Below are positions 44,701-55,054 of a stretch of DNA of 64,000 nt, one piece after another. The stretch spans positions 34,448,380 to 34,512,379 of the forward strand of contig CM046303.1 of NCBI GenBank assembly GCA_025267735.1, read 5' to 3'. Position numbers and translations under genes: made by a program. Below the pieces are notes generated by a model that saw only the letters and a program-made list of their open reading frames with translations, had not been told where the DNA came from and did no database searches. Positions within the stretch are counted from its first letter, which is position 1. Every line of letters starts with the position of its first letter. This stretch comes from Mactra quadrangularis. Lineage: Eukaryota; Mollusca; Bivalvia; Venerida; Mactridae.

Positions 44701-46690
44701 CTTATAATCAGGTAAGTATCCGTCTCAAAAAAGAAACCATACATACAGTATGTTATCTTCTCCAAATGTTCCTGTAGGTTTCTATCTTTGAATATAAAAA
44801 TCCGCAATACACTACAATAAGTCGTTCTGTCATTGTCTTCTGGTAAGCATCTGTCTTAGAAAGGAACACATGTATGCACCATGTGTCATTCTCTGTCCAA
44901 ATGTTCATGTAGGTTTCTATCTCTTTGAATAAAGCAACTTAGATTCACTAAAACATGACATTCTTTCTTATAATCGGCTTGGTATCTGTCTCAAAAAAGA
45001 AAACATACATCTTCTGTCCAAATGTTCCTGTAGGTTTCTATCTTTTTAAATAAAACAACTTTGATTCTCTAAAACATTCTGTCCTTATTATCAGGTAAGT
45101 ATCTGTCTCAAAAAAGAAAACATACATACAATATGTTATCTTCTGTCCAAATGTTCCTGTAGGTTTCTATCTTTGAATATAAAAATCTTTAACACACTAC
45201 AATAAGTCGTTCTGTCCTTGTCTTCTGGTAAGCATCTGTCTTAGAAAGGAACACATGTATGCACCATGTGTCATTCTCTGTCCAAATGTTCATGTAGGTT
45301 TCTATCTCTTTGAATAAAGCAACTTAGATTCACTAAAACGTGACATTCTTTCTTATAATCGGCTTGGTATCTGTCTCAAAAAAGAAAACATACATCTTCT
45401 GTCCAAATGTTCCTGTAGGTTTCTATCTTTTTAAATAAAACAACTTTGATTCTCTAAAACATTCTGTCCTTATTATCAGGTAAGTATCTGTCTCAAAAAA
45501 GAAAACATACATACAATATGTTATCTTCTGTCCAAATGTTCCTGTAGGTTTCTATCTTTTTAAATAAAACAACTTTGATTCTCTAAAACATTATGTCCTT
45601 ATTATCAGGTAAGTATCTGTCTCAAAAAAGAAAACATACATACAGTATGTTATCTTCTGTCCAAATGTTCCTGTAGGTTTCTATCTTTTTAAATAAAACA
45701 ACTTTGATTCTCTAAAACATTCTGTCCTTATTATCAGGTAAGTATCTGTCTCAAAAAAGATAATATACATACACTATGTTATCATCTATTCAATGTTTCA
45801 TGTAGGTTTCTTTCTTACAATAAGACAACTTTAATACACCAAAACTGTAATTTCGGCCTTATTTCCATTTATGTTTCTGCCTTAAATTCAACCTTACATA
45901 CAAGTTGACGTCCTCTGTATATTCATGTAGGTTTCTTTCCTTATGAAGAGCTAACTATATATAATACACTACGGCATGTCATTCTTTTAATAAGTAAACT
46001 CTAATAACCAAAACCATGTCCTTTTGTCCTTATTTTCAGGTAAGCATCTGTCCTTAAAAAAACCATACAAAATGGTATCATTGATCATTATTTCCATGTA
46101 GTTTTTATCTTTGAATAAGATATTTTTTATACACGACAACATGTCAATCTGACCTTATTCTTGGTTCGGTATATGTCTCTAAAATGAAAACTTACATACA
46201 AATTGACACATTCTGTCCAAATGTTCATGTAGGTTTATATCTTTATAAAAAGACAACTATAATACACTACAGCATATCATTCTGTCCTTATTCTTTGAAA
46301 ATTATCCGTCACAAGAAGAAAACACACGTACAAATTGTCACTATAGGTCCATAATTTTATGTAGGTTTCTATCTTTGAAAAAATACATTACTTTGGGTCC
46401 TGTAGGTTCTTATCTTATAATAATATAACTTTAATGCACTACAACATGTCATTCTGTCCTAATTTTCAGACATAAAAAAGAAATCAAACACGTTAATTGA
46501 CATAATCGGTCCTTATTTCCATGTAGAATTCATTCTTCGAATAAGATGAGTTTAATACACTTTATCATGTCTTTCTCTCGTAGATATTAAATGGTTGTCT
46601 GTTTTAATAAGATTTTAAACACACTTTTATGACTTGTCCATTTGTCCTTTTTTCTATGTTGATTTCTATCTTTAAGTAAAATATCTTAAT
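38771..46690. repeat. Satellite array 2, higher-order unit about 268 bp
   Basis: The motif TCAGGTAAGTATCTGTCT recurs with spacing 267-269 bp (39560, 39827, 40096, 40364). Each 268-bp unit holds four related submonomers of about 67 bp, beginning TTCTGTCCTTATAATCAGG, TTCTGTCCAAATGTTCCTG, TTCTGTCCTTGTCTTCTGG and TCTGTCCAAATGTTCATG. Units in 39.4-45.8 kb are very alike and both edges are diverged. Shorter variants with CGGCTTGGTATCTGTC interrupt the order. A block at about 40070-41760 is repeated about 3.3 kb further on (43363-45060) with the same series of rare variants. No coding capacity. Confidence 0.92.
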
Positions 46691-47430
46691 GTATGATTTG
46701 TTTTCATTTGGGAGTTTTTTGTAACAGCATATTCAATTTTTAATGAATAATACAACACATATCTACATAGTGATCAATGTATCAGTAAAAGATTGGAAAA
46801 TTTTAAGAACTATATTTACCTTAAATAAATAGATCCGTGATATGTTTGAATCTTTTTCAAATCAAATCAGTAGGCATTTTATATTATACTATTTGTTCGG
46901 ATCTATCGTTAAATATATATTTATGAAGTTGTTGTATTCAATGCAAATTAAGATAATAAAAATAATCCAAACTTCAGCATATCGTAAACATTGTAGTATT
47001 GTTTTTATTACATTCAATGACAATTTGATAATTAGATCATACAGAGGCACAATTTTGAATGAAGTCTTTCTAAAATCACTAAGTTATTTAAGTTTTTGAC
47101 TTTGTATCAAATGTACCAATCGTCTGCCACAATCCTAACTATATAAACAGTCTGTATTATAGCGACATGGTCAGATAACTTTTGAACATACAGAAATGAT
47201 CTATACTTTAATATACCCAATCACATACAGTTTTAATAACATATTCATTGTATGTAGAGTATATTGATAACGTTTTCGACCCTTAAATTAATATAAAAAC
47301 AACAATTGTTAAATACATGTAATTAGTATTAATGATGCTTGATAACGATGTACAAAACGATAACCGACTTGATGAAGGTAAAAGTGTGGAACTTGATAGC
47401 TCTCAATTAAAAAAAAAGAAAAGTGTCAAT
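46691..47430. other. Gene-free AT-rich stretch
   Basis: Non-repetitive DNA after array 2. An open frame at 46842-47099 has no recognised domain. Confidence 0.4.
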
Positions 47431-47858
47431 AATTCTGAGCAATCTAGTGAAGGACCCAGTTTACTGGGGGGATAGCTAGATCGGAATTATATGTAAAACA
47501 TAATTCTGAGCAATCTAGTGAAGGACCCATTTTATGGGAGGATAGCTAGATCGGAATCATAGAGTCAAAACAGATAATTCTGAGCAATCTAGTGAAGGGC
47601 CCATTTATGGGAGGATAACTAGATCGGAATTTTTTGTAAACGTAATTCTGAGCAATCTAGTGAAGGACCCATTTTATGGGAGGATAGCTAGATCGGAATT
47701 ATAGAGTCAAAACTGGTAATTCTGAGCAATCTAGTGAAGGGCCCATATACGGGAGAATAACTAGATCGGAACTACTCTTTAAACTTATAAATTAATACAT
47801 AGTTCTGAGTAATCTAGTGAAGGACCCAATCTATGGGAGGATAGCTAGATCAGACTCT
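47431..47858. repeat. Six copies of a hairpin-forming repeat
   Basis: Copies begin at 47431, 47502, 47576, 47644, 47718 and 47801 (spacing 68-83 bp). Each has AATTCTGAGCAATCTAGTGA, AGGACCCAT, ATGGGAGGATA and GCTAGATCGGAAT. The ends pair (ATTCTGA with TCGGAAT, ATCTAGT with ACTAGAT) around an inner stem CCCAT/ATGGG. In copy 1 the inner stem is CCCAGT/ACTGGG, changed on both sides. The spacers between copies vary far more than the paired core. No known RNA family was matched. Confidence 0.78.
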
Positions 47859-48937
47859 TAAAAAACAGCAATGATTTACCAAATACTATAGGTACTAGTT
47901 ACTATTCTCGTATGGTTGAATGTAAATGATGTTCATAGTACTAAGTCTTGCTAGGGTGCTGCTTACATGTATATGCTTAAAACAAATTTTAATAAAATAC
48001 AGTGGTGTCCTAAATTTTCTTTACATATGTTTTTTTTTCATATTTTCTCCTCGTTTTAAAAACACACATTTTGCTTAGTTTTTATGTATAATGTTTGGAC
48101 ACCAGTGTATATGTAACATCGGCAACCTTTTGTTTCATTGAATCTATTGGTTTTTTAAAACAATCTCTCTATAATGAATTATGTTGTTGGTAACAAGGAT
48201 GTGAAAGGTATTTTGGTATAGCTCATTTATGTATATAACTTTACTGATTGGTTTACAGATCATACGTAACTGAATCATTTTTGATATTTTTATAAATACC
48301 AGCATTGTGTCATAAATAGCATTGTGAACTGACATTGGTAATTGGTATAGAGCTATATGCTTCATAGCTGATGATTAGATAGACGTTATTAACTGATATG
48401 ATATTGTTATAATATTATGCATTCAGGAAGTTTTGTAAATATTGTGTTATCATAATTAATTTGAAACGATATTGTTATATTTGAAATAGCGAGTTAACGT
48501 GTGCATAAACTCAGTGTAATTAATCATGTTATAGTCCATGCAATTTAATTATATTTTCTTTAAGTAAACATTATGAGGACCTTTAACTATTATATGCACT
48601 TCAATGATTCAATACTGTGTTTTGTGTATGTATGTATATGTATATTCAAGTGAAAAAGTTCTTAGATTTTGCCAATCTTTTCTGACTGATTTTTGCTCTA
48701 ATTTTAATTACAGTTTTTATTGATGTGATTTCCAATTGATGTTGCACAATTTGTTCAATATGCTGCTAAAACTTCAAAAAACCAAACTGACCTCTAACTC
48801 TCTGTCTGGTCACAGTTTCGCACCGTGATATAAACATAGATTTCCTGTGAGTTTTCTCACCAATGGCTTTTGACTCTTGGGTGGATCCTTCCTAACTTAT
48901 GTAGGTGATTCCAGATGGTAGTCCACATTGGTAGGTT
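47859..48937. other. Gene-free AT-rich stretch
   Basis: No recognised gene or repeat. The short minus-strand open frame at 48144-48365 has no support. Confidence 0.4.
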
Positions 48938-49294
48938 TCACCAAGGGCTTCTCACGTTTAGAAGAATCCTCCTTAATATGTGTTGGGAATTTCCTCCTCC
49001 TTGGGGTCGTTCCTCCTCACCTGATGATATTGAATATATATCTTGGTCTACATATGTTGGGGATCTTTGATGTGAGCTACTACCGGTTGCTGCGTCTTGC
49101 ACAGACTTCGGGAGACTTTGGGTCCTCAACCTCACATCCTGGCACATAGTAGTTGGAAGGCAATCCTGTACTGGCTTCACTTTAGGAACATGCACCCTAT
49201 TTTTTCCCTTGTCTCGGTTTGATATGTGTTCCAAGATCCAAGAGGCTTTAAAATGGAGTTTAGACTCTTCCTGTATGTCAATTATCCAACGCAA
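48938..49294 (-). pseudogene. Unrecognised open frame downstream of the gag relic
   Basis: 118-residue frame with a polar, basic composition and a SSGEEERPQGGG stretch. It lies on the same strand and just beyond the gag-like relic, past the foldback insertion at 49352-49807, so it may be a later part of the same retroelement (for example the C-terminal end of gag). No zinc-knuckle (CCHC), protease or polymerase motif is seen. Function not assignable. Confidence 0.25.
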
Positions 49295-49351
49295 ATCACG
49301 CTTAGATTTGGCGAGGGCATATTGATGACATAAATAACTATTGATGTCATC

Positions 49352-49807
49352 CGAGGTGTGTTCAACAATGCGGGCGCTCGCTCGAGCGCCCGCCTCGCGA
49401 ATTGTTATGTTATTGAACGACTGCGAGCGCTCATTCTATAAATAGTAGAAGGTGAAGATATCGGTAAGTCAGACCGTTTGTGTACAGAATGGCGAGCGCT
49501 CGCTATAAAAATCCAAGACCGAAGTTTACATCGATGTAAATCCCTTTGAAATACGATAAATACACAGAAGGCTTGAGATTAAAGCGTTGTATATTTCGTA
49601 TTTGGTTATTTTAAATCTGTTATATTTTTTTTCAATGTACCGATTTGAGTACCGGTACCAAAACGAAACGGTATTTACCGGAATTTATATAACAATTTAT
49701 AAGCGAAACACCTCTCGAGCTGTATCGCAAGCGCACGCGCGAGCGCCCGCGTTCAAAACGTGGGCGCTCGATGTCGCCCCGAGCGCTTGCATTGTTGAAC
49801 GCACCTC
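49352..49807. mobile_element. CpG-rich foldback inserted in the gag relic
   Basis: Left GAGGTGTGTTCAACAATGC and right GCATTGTTGAACGCACCTC are inverted repeats with one mismatch. Both are followed inside by GAGCGCCCGC-type clusters (GGGCGCTCGCTCGAGCGCCC on the left). The element is far richer in CG than its surroundings. The relic's coding signal resumes on both sides, which supports a later insertion. Target duplication not identified. Confidence 0.68.
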
Positions 49808-51716
49808 AGGTGTTAACCCAACTGATGACCCTTTTTATGTCCTTGGGTCCCTTGTTGCCCTTATAGCTGCCCAATTGTATTTGTAACTTTTTATTTTCCT
49901 GATGGCTTCATCAATAGATCTAACATATAGATTTGACACATATAAGACTGCATCTTTATCGGTAATACCATATGGCAGAACCTTCTAACAATGAATTCAT
50001 CATTGAACTCTTCAGCTTTAACAGCTTATGTTTCAAACCTTTCCCTGAACTCTTTCAAGGTTTCCCCATTGTGTTGTCGTATTGACATCAATTGGGCCCT
50101 GTATGCTTCGGTTTTCTTCTCTACTATCAAATCTCTTCTCGAATTTGTCAAACAAGTTCGTGAATTCTATGTTAGGATTCCGTTGAATTAGGTATGCATA
50201 GTACACATTAGCAGTGTCAGTAAGGCAGAAACTAAAGTTGTCAGTTCGCTCTCTTGCTGACCAACCATTTTGTCTGGCAAAAAATTGAAATTTGCTGAAA
50301 AAAGCAAACCAGTTACTCTTTTCATTGAATACCATAGTTTTTGGTATGTTACCCATTGATTTCGTAGGCAACTTTTCATTACCAAAAAAGAAACCATACA
50401 TACAGTATGTTATCTTCTGTCCAAATGTTCCTGTAGGTTTCTATCTTTGAATATAAAAATCTTTAATACACTACAATAAGTCGTTCTGTCCTTGTCTTCT
50501 GGTAAGCATCTGTCTTAGAAAGGATCACATGTATACACCATGTGACATTCTCTGTCCAAATGTTCATGTAGGCTTCTATCTCTTTGAATAAAGCAACAAA
50601 GATTCACTAAAACATGACATTCTGTCCTTATAATCAGGTAAGTATCTGTCTCAAAAAAGAAAACATACATACAGTATGTTATCTTCTGTCCAAATGTTCC
50701 TGTAGGTTTCTATCTTTTAATATAAAAATCTTTAATACACTACAATAAGTCGTTCTGTCCTTGTCTTCTGGTAAGCATCTGTCTTAGAAAGGAACACATG
50801 TATACACCATGTGACATTCTCTGTCCAAATGTTCATGTAGGTTTCTCTCTCTTTGAATAAAGGAACTTAGACTCACTAAAACATGACATTCTGTCCTTAT
50901 AATCGGCTTGGTATCTGTCTCAAAAAAGAAAACATACATCTTCTGTCCAAATGTTCCTGTAGGTTTCTATCTTTTTAAATAAAACAACTTTGATTCTCTA
51001 AAACATTCTGTCTTTATTATCAGGTAAGTATCTTTTAAAAAAAAGAAACAATACAAACAGTATGTTATCTTCTGTCCAAATGTTCCTGTAGGTTTCTATC
51101 TTTTTAAATAAAACAACTTTGATTCTCTAAAGCATTCTGTCCTTATTATCAGGTAAGTATCTGTCTCAAAAAAGAAGCAATACATACAGTATGTTATCTT
51201 CTGTCCAAATGTTCCTGTAGGTTTCTATCTTTGAATAAAAAAATCTTTAATACACTACAATAAGTCGTTCTGTCCTTGTCTTCTGGTAAGCATCTGTCTT
51301 AGAAAGGAACACATGTATACACCATGTGACATTCTCTGTCCAAATGTTCATGTAGGTTTCTATCTCTTTGAATAAAGCAACTTAGATTTACTAAAACATG
51401 ACATTCTGTCCTTATAATCAGGTAAGTATCTGTCTCAAGAAAGAAAACATACATACAGTACTTTTCATTACCAAAATTAACGTGTTCTCTACCATTCTGT
51501 TTCTGGATCTGTCCAAGGGCCTGTCATTCACTAATTCCATTTATTCCGCCGCCCTTGCAGGTCTCTTAAAACCATTGACGGATGTTCTTCTTTCACCATC
51601 TTGCACATATTCTTCGTTGGATCTTCTCTTTCTTGCTGCGTCCCTGTATTGTCGAACCGGAGTGTCCTCTTATAGGTTCATTCTTGTTAGACGTGGAATT
51701 GTCAAGTAACTGGTGA
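49808..51716 (-). pseudogene. LTR-retrotransposon-like gag relic, interrupted by satellite DNA
   Basis: The minus-strand frame from about 50390 to 50030 contains FFSKFQFFARQNGWSARERT, then LTDTANVYYAYL and FTNLFDKFEKRFDSREEN, the usual gag layout of Ty3/gypsy-class elements. Downstream, in shifted frames, VRRFCH and TDKDAVLYVSNLYVRSIDEA continue it. Upstream coding-like sequence (RKRRSNEEYVQDGERR) lies at 51540-51660, beyond the satellite block 50388-51459. Frameshifts and stops are present, and no LTRs, protease or polymerase were found. It is a dead fragment of a transposable element. Confidence 0.6.
50388..51459. mobile_element. Transplanted block of the 268-bp satellite with flanking direct repeat
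   Basis: About 1072 bp, close to four higher-order units, of array 2 sequence lies inside the gag relic. ACTTTTCATTACCAAAA occurs at 50371-50387 and again at 51460-51476. The A-run and one A may belong to the satellite, so the true duplication is 12-17 bp. The block starts AAGAAACCATACATACAGT and ends AAGAAAACATACATACAGT, the same phase of the unit, so it holds whole units plus about 19 bp. The order of variants (TTTAATATAAAAATC, GGCTTGG, TCTTTATTATCAGG, GAAGCAATAC, CTTAGATTTAC) follows blocks at 40.2-41.2 and 43.5-44.5 kb. Confidence 0.82.
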
Positions 51717-51719
51717 ACT

Positions 51720-53075
51720 GCTTCGCATCTTACCGCTAATAATTTTTAAAAGACGATCTCTGACAATGTAATCACCCATACCATGCACCACAGGAACCCA
51801 TTGGTGAATCACAACTTATATAGCCCAGAGTGCATTGTATATTGTATAATCATATAATAATAATTATAGTGGTATTGATAATGATCATAACAATAATAAC
51901 AATGATAATTATAGCTATTGCTTACACATACCAGTCATCGCCTCAGTGTGTATTTTCTTATTCCGTTTTCACTGCCACCTGTCTTTCTTATGTCTAGAAT
52001 AATACAGATAATATTATAAATTTTATGCATACTGACAAATCACATTTTTATACCCACTGCAAAGTACAAATCCACCACTTAAAGTCAAAAGTAACATGAT
52101 TGTAATACATGTAGTTAGAACTGCGATTTTTGTTACCTTAGAAACGAGCTCAACAACATGAAACTCAATCAGTGCTCATATATACATGTTAATATTTTGC
52201 TTTTTCAATTGTTTTGAAAGGATTCCCATAACTAGGACCGTATTTACTTATTCTATAATAAAGCATGTCCTTTTTGAGTTTAGAATATGTTTATTTTATC
52301 TCCACGGAAATAATTCAAACAATAAATAAGTTCATGGTATTGTGTTGCTACATTTTATATTATAACTTCGAAATACTTGATTAAGCTTTCTTTGGAATTG
52401 CAGAGGGATTTTAAAAAAAAAACATAAATATTCAATTTCTGGAATTTGTTACCTTGGCAAACAAATACTCACCATAAAAAAGCGATTCCATTATGTGACA
52501 AAATACGTATATAACTATAAAACTATCAATTTAGAGAACCAGTTTAAATAGAGATCAATATTTCCAAATTTAGCCATTCATTTTATACTTTTGCCAGTGG
52601 TTCATATTTCACCCTATATTGTTAAAATATTAAGGCTGGGTACATTTGTAATTAATGATAAATTTTCCTGTCGTATGATAGAGTGTGAGCCACTTTTGCT
52701 GTAGGATCAAATTTAGGGGAAATAAACAAACTACTTCGCATCGATTAAATGTTATACGAGGGTTGATCCAAAAGTTCGTATAATGGCTTTAAAAATTATT
52801 GTTAGTGGTAAATATAAAAACAAAAACTATGCAGTAAATAAATTTAACATGGGTGTCATATACTTGTAAAAAATTAAACGTCTACGTCAAACAGATATCA
52901 CACAATTTAACATTTAATACACATACCCAGACAGATGCAGGGGAGCAATACGTCCACAGCGGCCTAAAATATCTTTCGTATAAATGATATTTTGCTATCA
53001 CATCATACTCTTTGTAATTTATAAGAAGATCCATAGAAATCACTAGATAGTTAAAGAGAATTTCGCATTTCATAG
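51720..53075. other. Gene-free AT-rich stretch with a short AATAATAATTATA tract
   Basis: A decayed trinucleotide tract lies at 51846-51915. GAGGGTTGATCCAAAAGTTC at 52758 resembles a mariner-type terminal repeat but no partner end is seen. No gene recognised. Confidence 0.4.
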
Positions 53076-53145
53076 ATATTTTGTTTGTTTGGGTTTTACG
53101 GCGCACCAACACAGAAAGGTCATATCGCGCCGAGTTTCATAGATA
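53076..53145 (-). mobile_element. SINE 3' tail fragment
   Basis: TTGTTTGTTTGGGTTTTACG, then GCGCACCAACACAGAAAGGT and CATATCGCGCC, is the reverse complement of the type B 3' end (GTCATATGACC..., TTAAACCC, AAACAAAC) in degenerate form. 5'-truncated. Confidence 0.45.
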
Positions 53146-54038
53146 TAAAGTCGCATTAAAATTTGAATCAACTCTATTGAATAGTTTATCCAAACTAAAT
53201 ATGAACTGTCGAGAAAAATTGTACATTGTATTTAGATTTGTTGAATCTTGTCTTGCTGCTGTAGAAATAACTTTTTAAGATAATCGTTGATGTTTTTATG
53301 GAAGGGTATACAAAATGTAGTTTCTGCTTAAATTTGTCACACTGTACTTGAGTCACCCGTAGATTTCATTATCTTAAATAGAGACATAAAGTTATTTATC
53401 AATCATTTCCGGGGTATTGAATTTGACAAAAACTTGTATTAACCAATGTGTTGAAACTGAAGTTCATGCATGATACCCTCCGACTCGTTGTGATGTTTAA
53501 AAGTGCTTTTAAGTCCTGATTCGTTTGCGTATATGTATAATACACATTAAGAGGAATGGCTTGGTGCAGTTTTATCAATGTTTCAAAACTAAGGATTTCT
53601 TGAGTGGAACATAGAGGTTAATGCTAAGAACACAGTGATACAAATTGGGTGGGTTCAGGATCATGAGGATTAGGGCTTAGCTTTTGGGGACATTGATATG
53701 TTTTGTCTTAATTAGGTAAAATAATTTTTATTGCAAGTCAGCCATCTTGGAATAATGGTGATCAGAGACTTTCTTTAGCCCTGGTGAATAGGTGGGAATG
53801 GTAGCGGAAATGACCGCCCTAAACGGACCAGTGAACCCCCATGGTGTAAAAATCCCTGCCCGTGCCCCTCCCTGTACCTTATGCATGCTTGTCCGTGCTC
53901 CGTGTCCCCTACTAATCTGCTTTTCTTTTTCAGCACATCTTTTGTTATATTTTGTTAATTTCCTTTGGTATAATAAACTTGCCAGTTTAAAATACATATT
54001 TCTTTCGGGTTTCTCTTCTCGTGTTTTGTCTATTTCAG

Positions 54039-54089
54039 ATTCTGACTGATACCTTGGGTTAAGAAATATGTACACGACAATGCTACAAG
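54039..54089 (+). other. Candidate exon (weak)
   Basis: 51 bp between a good acceptor (GTGTTTTGTCTATTTCAG) and a good donor (CAAG|GTAAGTCTC). It holds an ATG followed by MYTTMLQ, which would meet a stop at once if joined to the next candidate at 55055. It could be a 5' UTR exon with a short upstream ORF. No homology seen. Confidence 0.25.
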
Positions 54090-54289
54090 GTAAGTCTCAA
54101 TAAAAGCCAAACTTTCACAAAATATCTTGAACTTAATTTTTAATTTCAAGTTTTTATTTTGAACGATAGTTTTACTAATTTAATAGTGTCAAAAGAAATC
54201 CAGTACAGTAGTTGTTTTAAAGCCATAATTATCATATAAAAAATGACGAGTATGTTTGAATGATTTTTAATTCTATTGTTATGATTTCA

Positions 54290-54540
54290 GTTTGTTAATA
54301 AACTGTTTATTTTAGTCTCAAGTGAAATATGAGTTTGCTTTTTTAAGTTTATAATACAACCCATTATAGTTTTTTATGTTGAAACATTTTATGTACTTTC
54401 AATTTTAATATCACCTAGACTAATAACAGTCGTTCCAACAGCATTGACTCGATATCAAGAGTAAAAAACGCTAGAGTCTGTTATTGAATTCCTACTTCTG
54501 TTTGTTTGTAAAACTTTTGCCTGATTTTAAAGTTAAAAGT
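54290..54540 (+). repeat. Dispersed repeat, copy 2 (paralogue at 14500-14765)
   Basis: Same order of matched pieces as copy 1: TGTTAATAAACTGTTTATTT, TAGTCTCAAGTGAAATATGA, AATAACAGTCGTTCCAACAG, CGCTAGAGTCTGTTATTGAA and CTGTTTGTTTGTAAAACTTT. Same strand as copy 1, about 40 kb away. No coding or terminal-repeat signature. Confidence 0.6.
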
Positions 54541-54717
54541 TTAAAAGTTAAAGTGCGGTTTAAAGTCTGCTTCCATCTACATGTTCAGTCGACTTTACAA
54601 TCTTGTACAATAACTCCTGGTCACTGAAATCACCCTCAGGCAGGCGATCCTTCACAGTACCCATTTACACCTGGGTGGAGTGGAATAATTGTAGGTTAAT
54701 TTCTTGCTCATGGAAAT

Positions 54718-54795
54718 TAGCAGTTCCCCTAGCGGGGATCGAACCCGGGACCTCTCGATCCCAAAGCGCGCGTCCTACCACTGGACCACTGCTTA
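54718..54795 (-). tRNA. tRNA-like sequence, probable SINE head
   Basis: Minus strand: perfect box A (TGGTCCAGTGG) and strong box B (GGGTTCGATCCCCGC), ends AGCAG and CTGCT able to pair as part of an acceptor stem. The anticodon arm pairs poorly around TTTGGGA. More tRNA-like than the type A-C heads, but the mispaired arm argues against a working tRNA. Confidence 0.45.
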
Positions 54796-54805
54796 TATTT
54801 AGGTA

Positions 54806-54982
54806 CAGTACAACCTCTCTTGAACAACACCCACTGGGAGGAACTAAAATGCATTGCTGTTCAGAGGTTGTTGCTCTGCAGAGGTCAACTTCCATTACAA
54901 ATGCGCCAAACGTGATTGCAAAAATCTGTTAATATTGTTGCACAGAGGATTTGTTCTGTAGAGCGACGCAGAGGTTATACAG
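54806..54982. mobile_element. pogo/Tigger-like MITE with TA target duplication
   Basis: The ends CAGTACAACCTCT and (reverse complement of the right end) CTGTATAACCTCT are inverted repeats with two mismatches, flanked by TA on both sides (54804-54805, 54983-54984). CAGAGGT recurs several times inside. The TA duplication and CAGT-ACCTCT ends resemble pogo/Tigger-class DNA transposons. 177 bp, non-coding. Confidence 0.65.
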
Positions 54983-55054
54983 TATTCAGCTTCTAATTTT
55001 ATATCGTAGAGAAACATTCCTGTATGGTTCTTATCCCCATATGTTATATTTTAG

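Noticed and set aside
33717..46690. CRISPR-like array (repeats with spacers)
   Set aside because: Units are contiguous and diverge gradually, with no invariant repeat separated by unique spacers, and the DNA is animal.
47431..47858. Hammerhead ribozyme array
   Set aside because: The repeat has CTGAGCA where the hammerhead core needs CTGATGA, and no GAAA segment in the right place relative to the stems.
54665..54932. Frames on both strands at a tRNA-like sequence
   Set aside because: They translate the box A/box B region (GSIPARG-type peptides), a common artefact at SINE heads.
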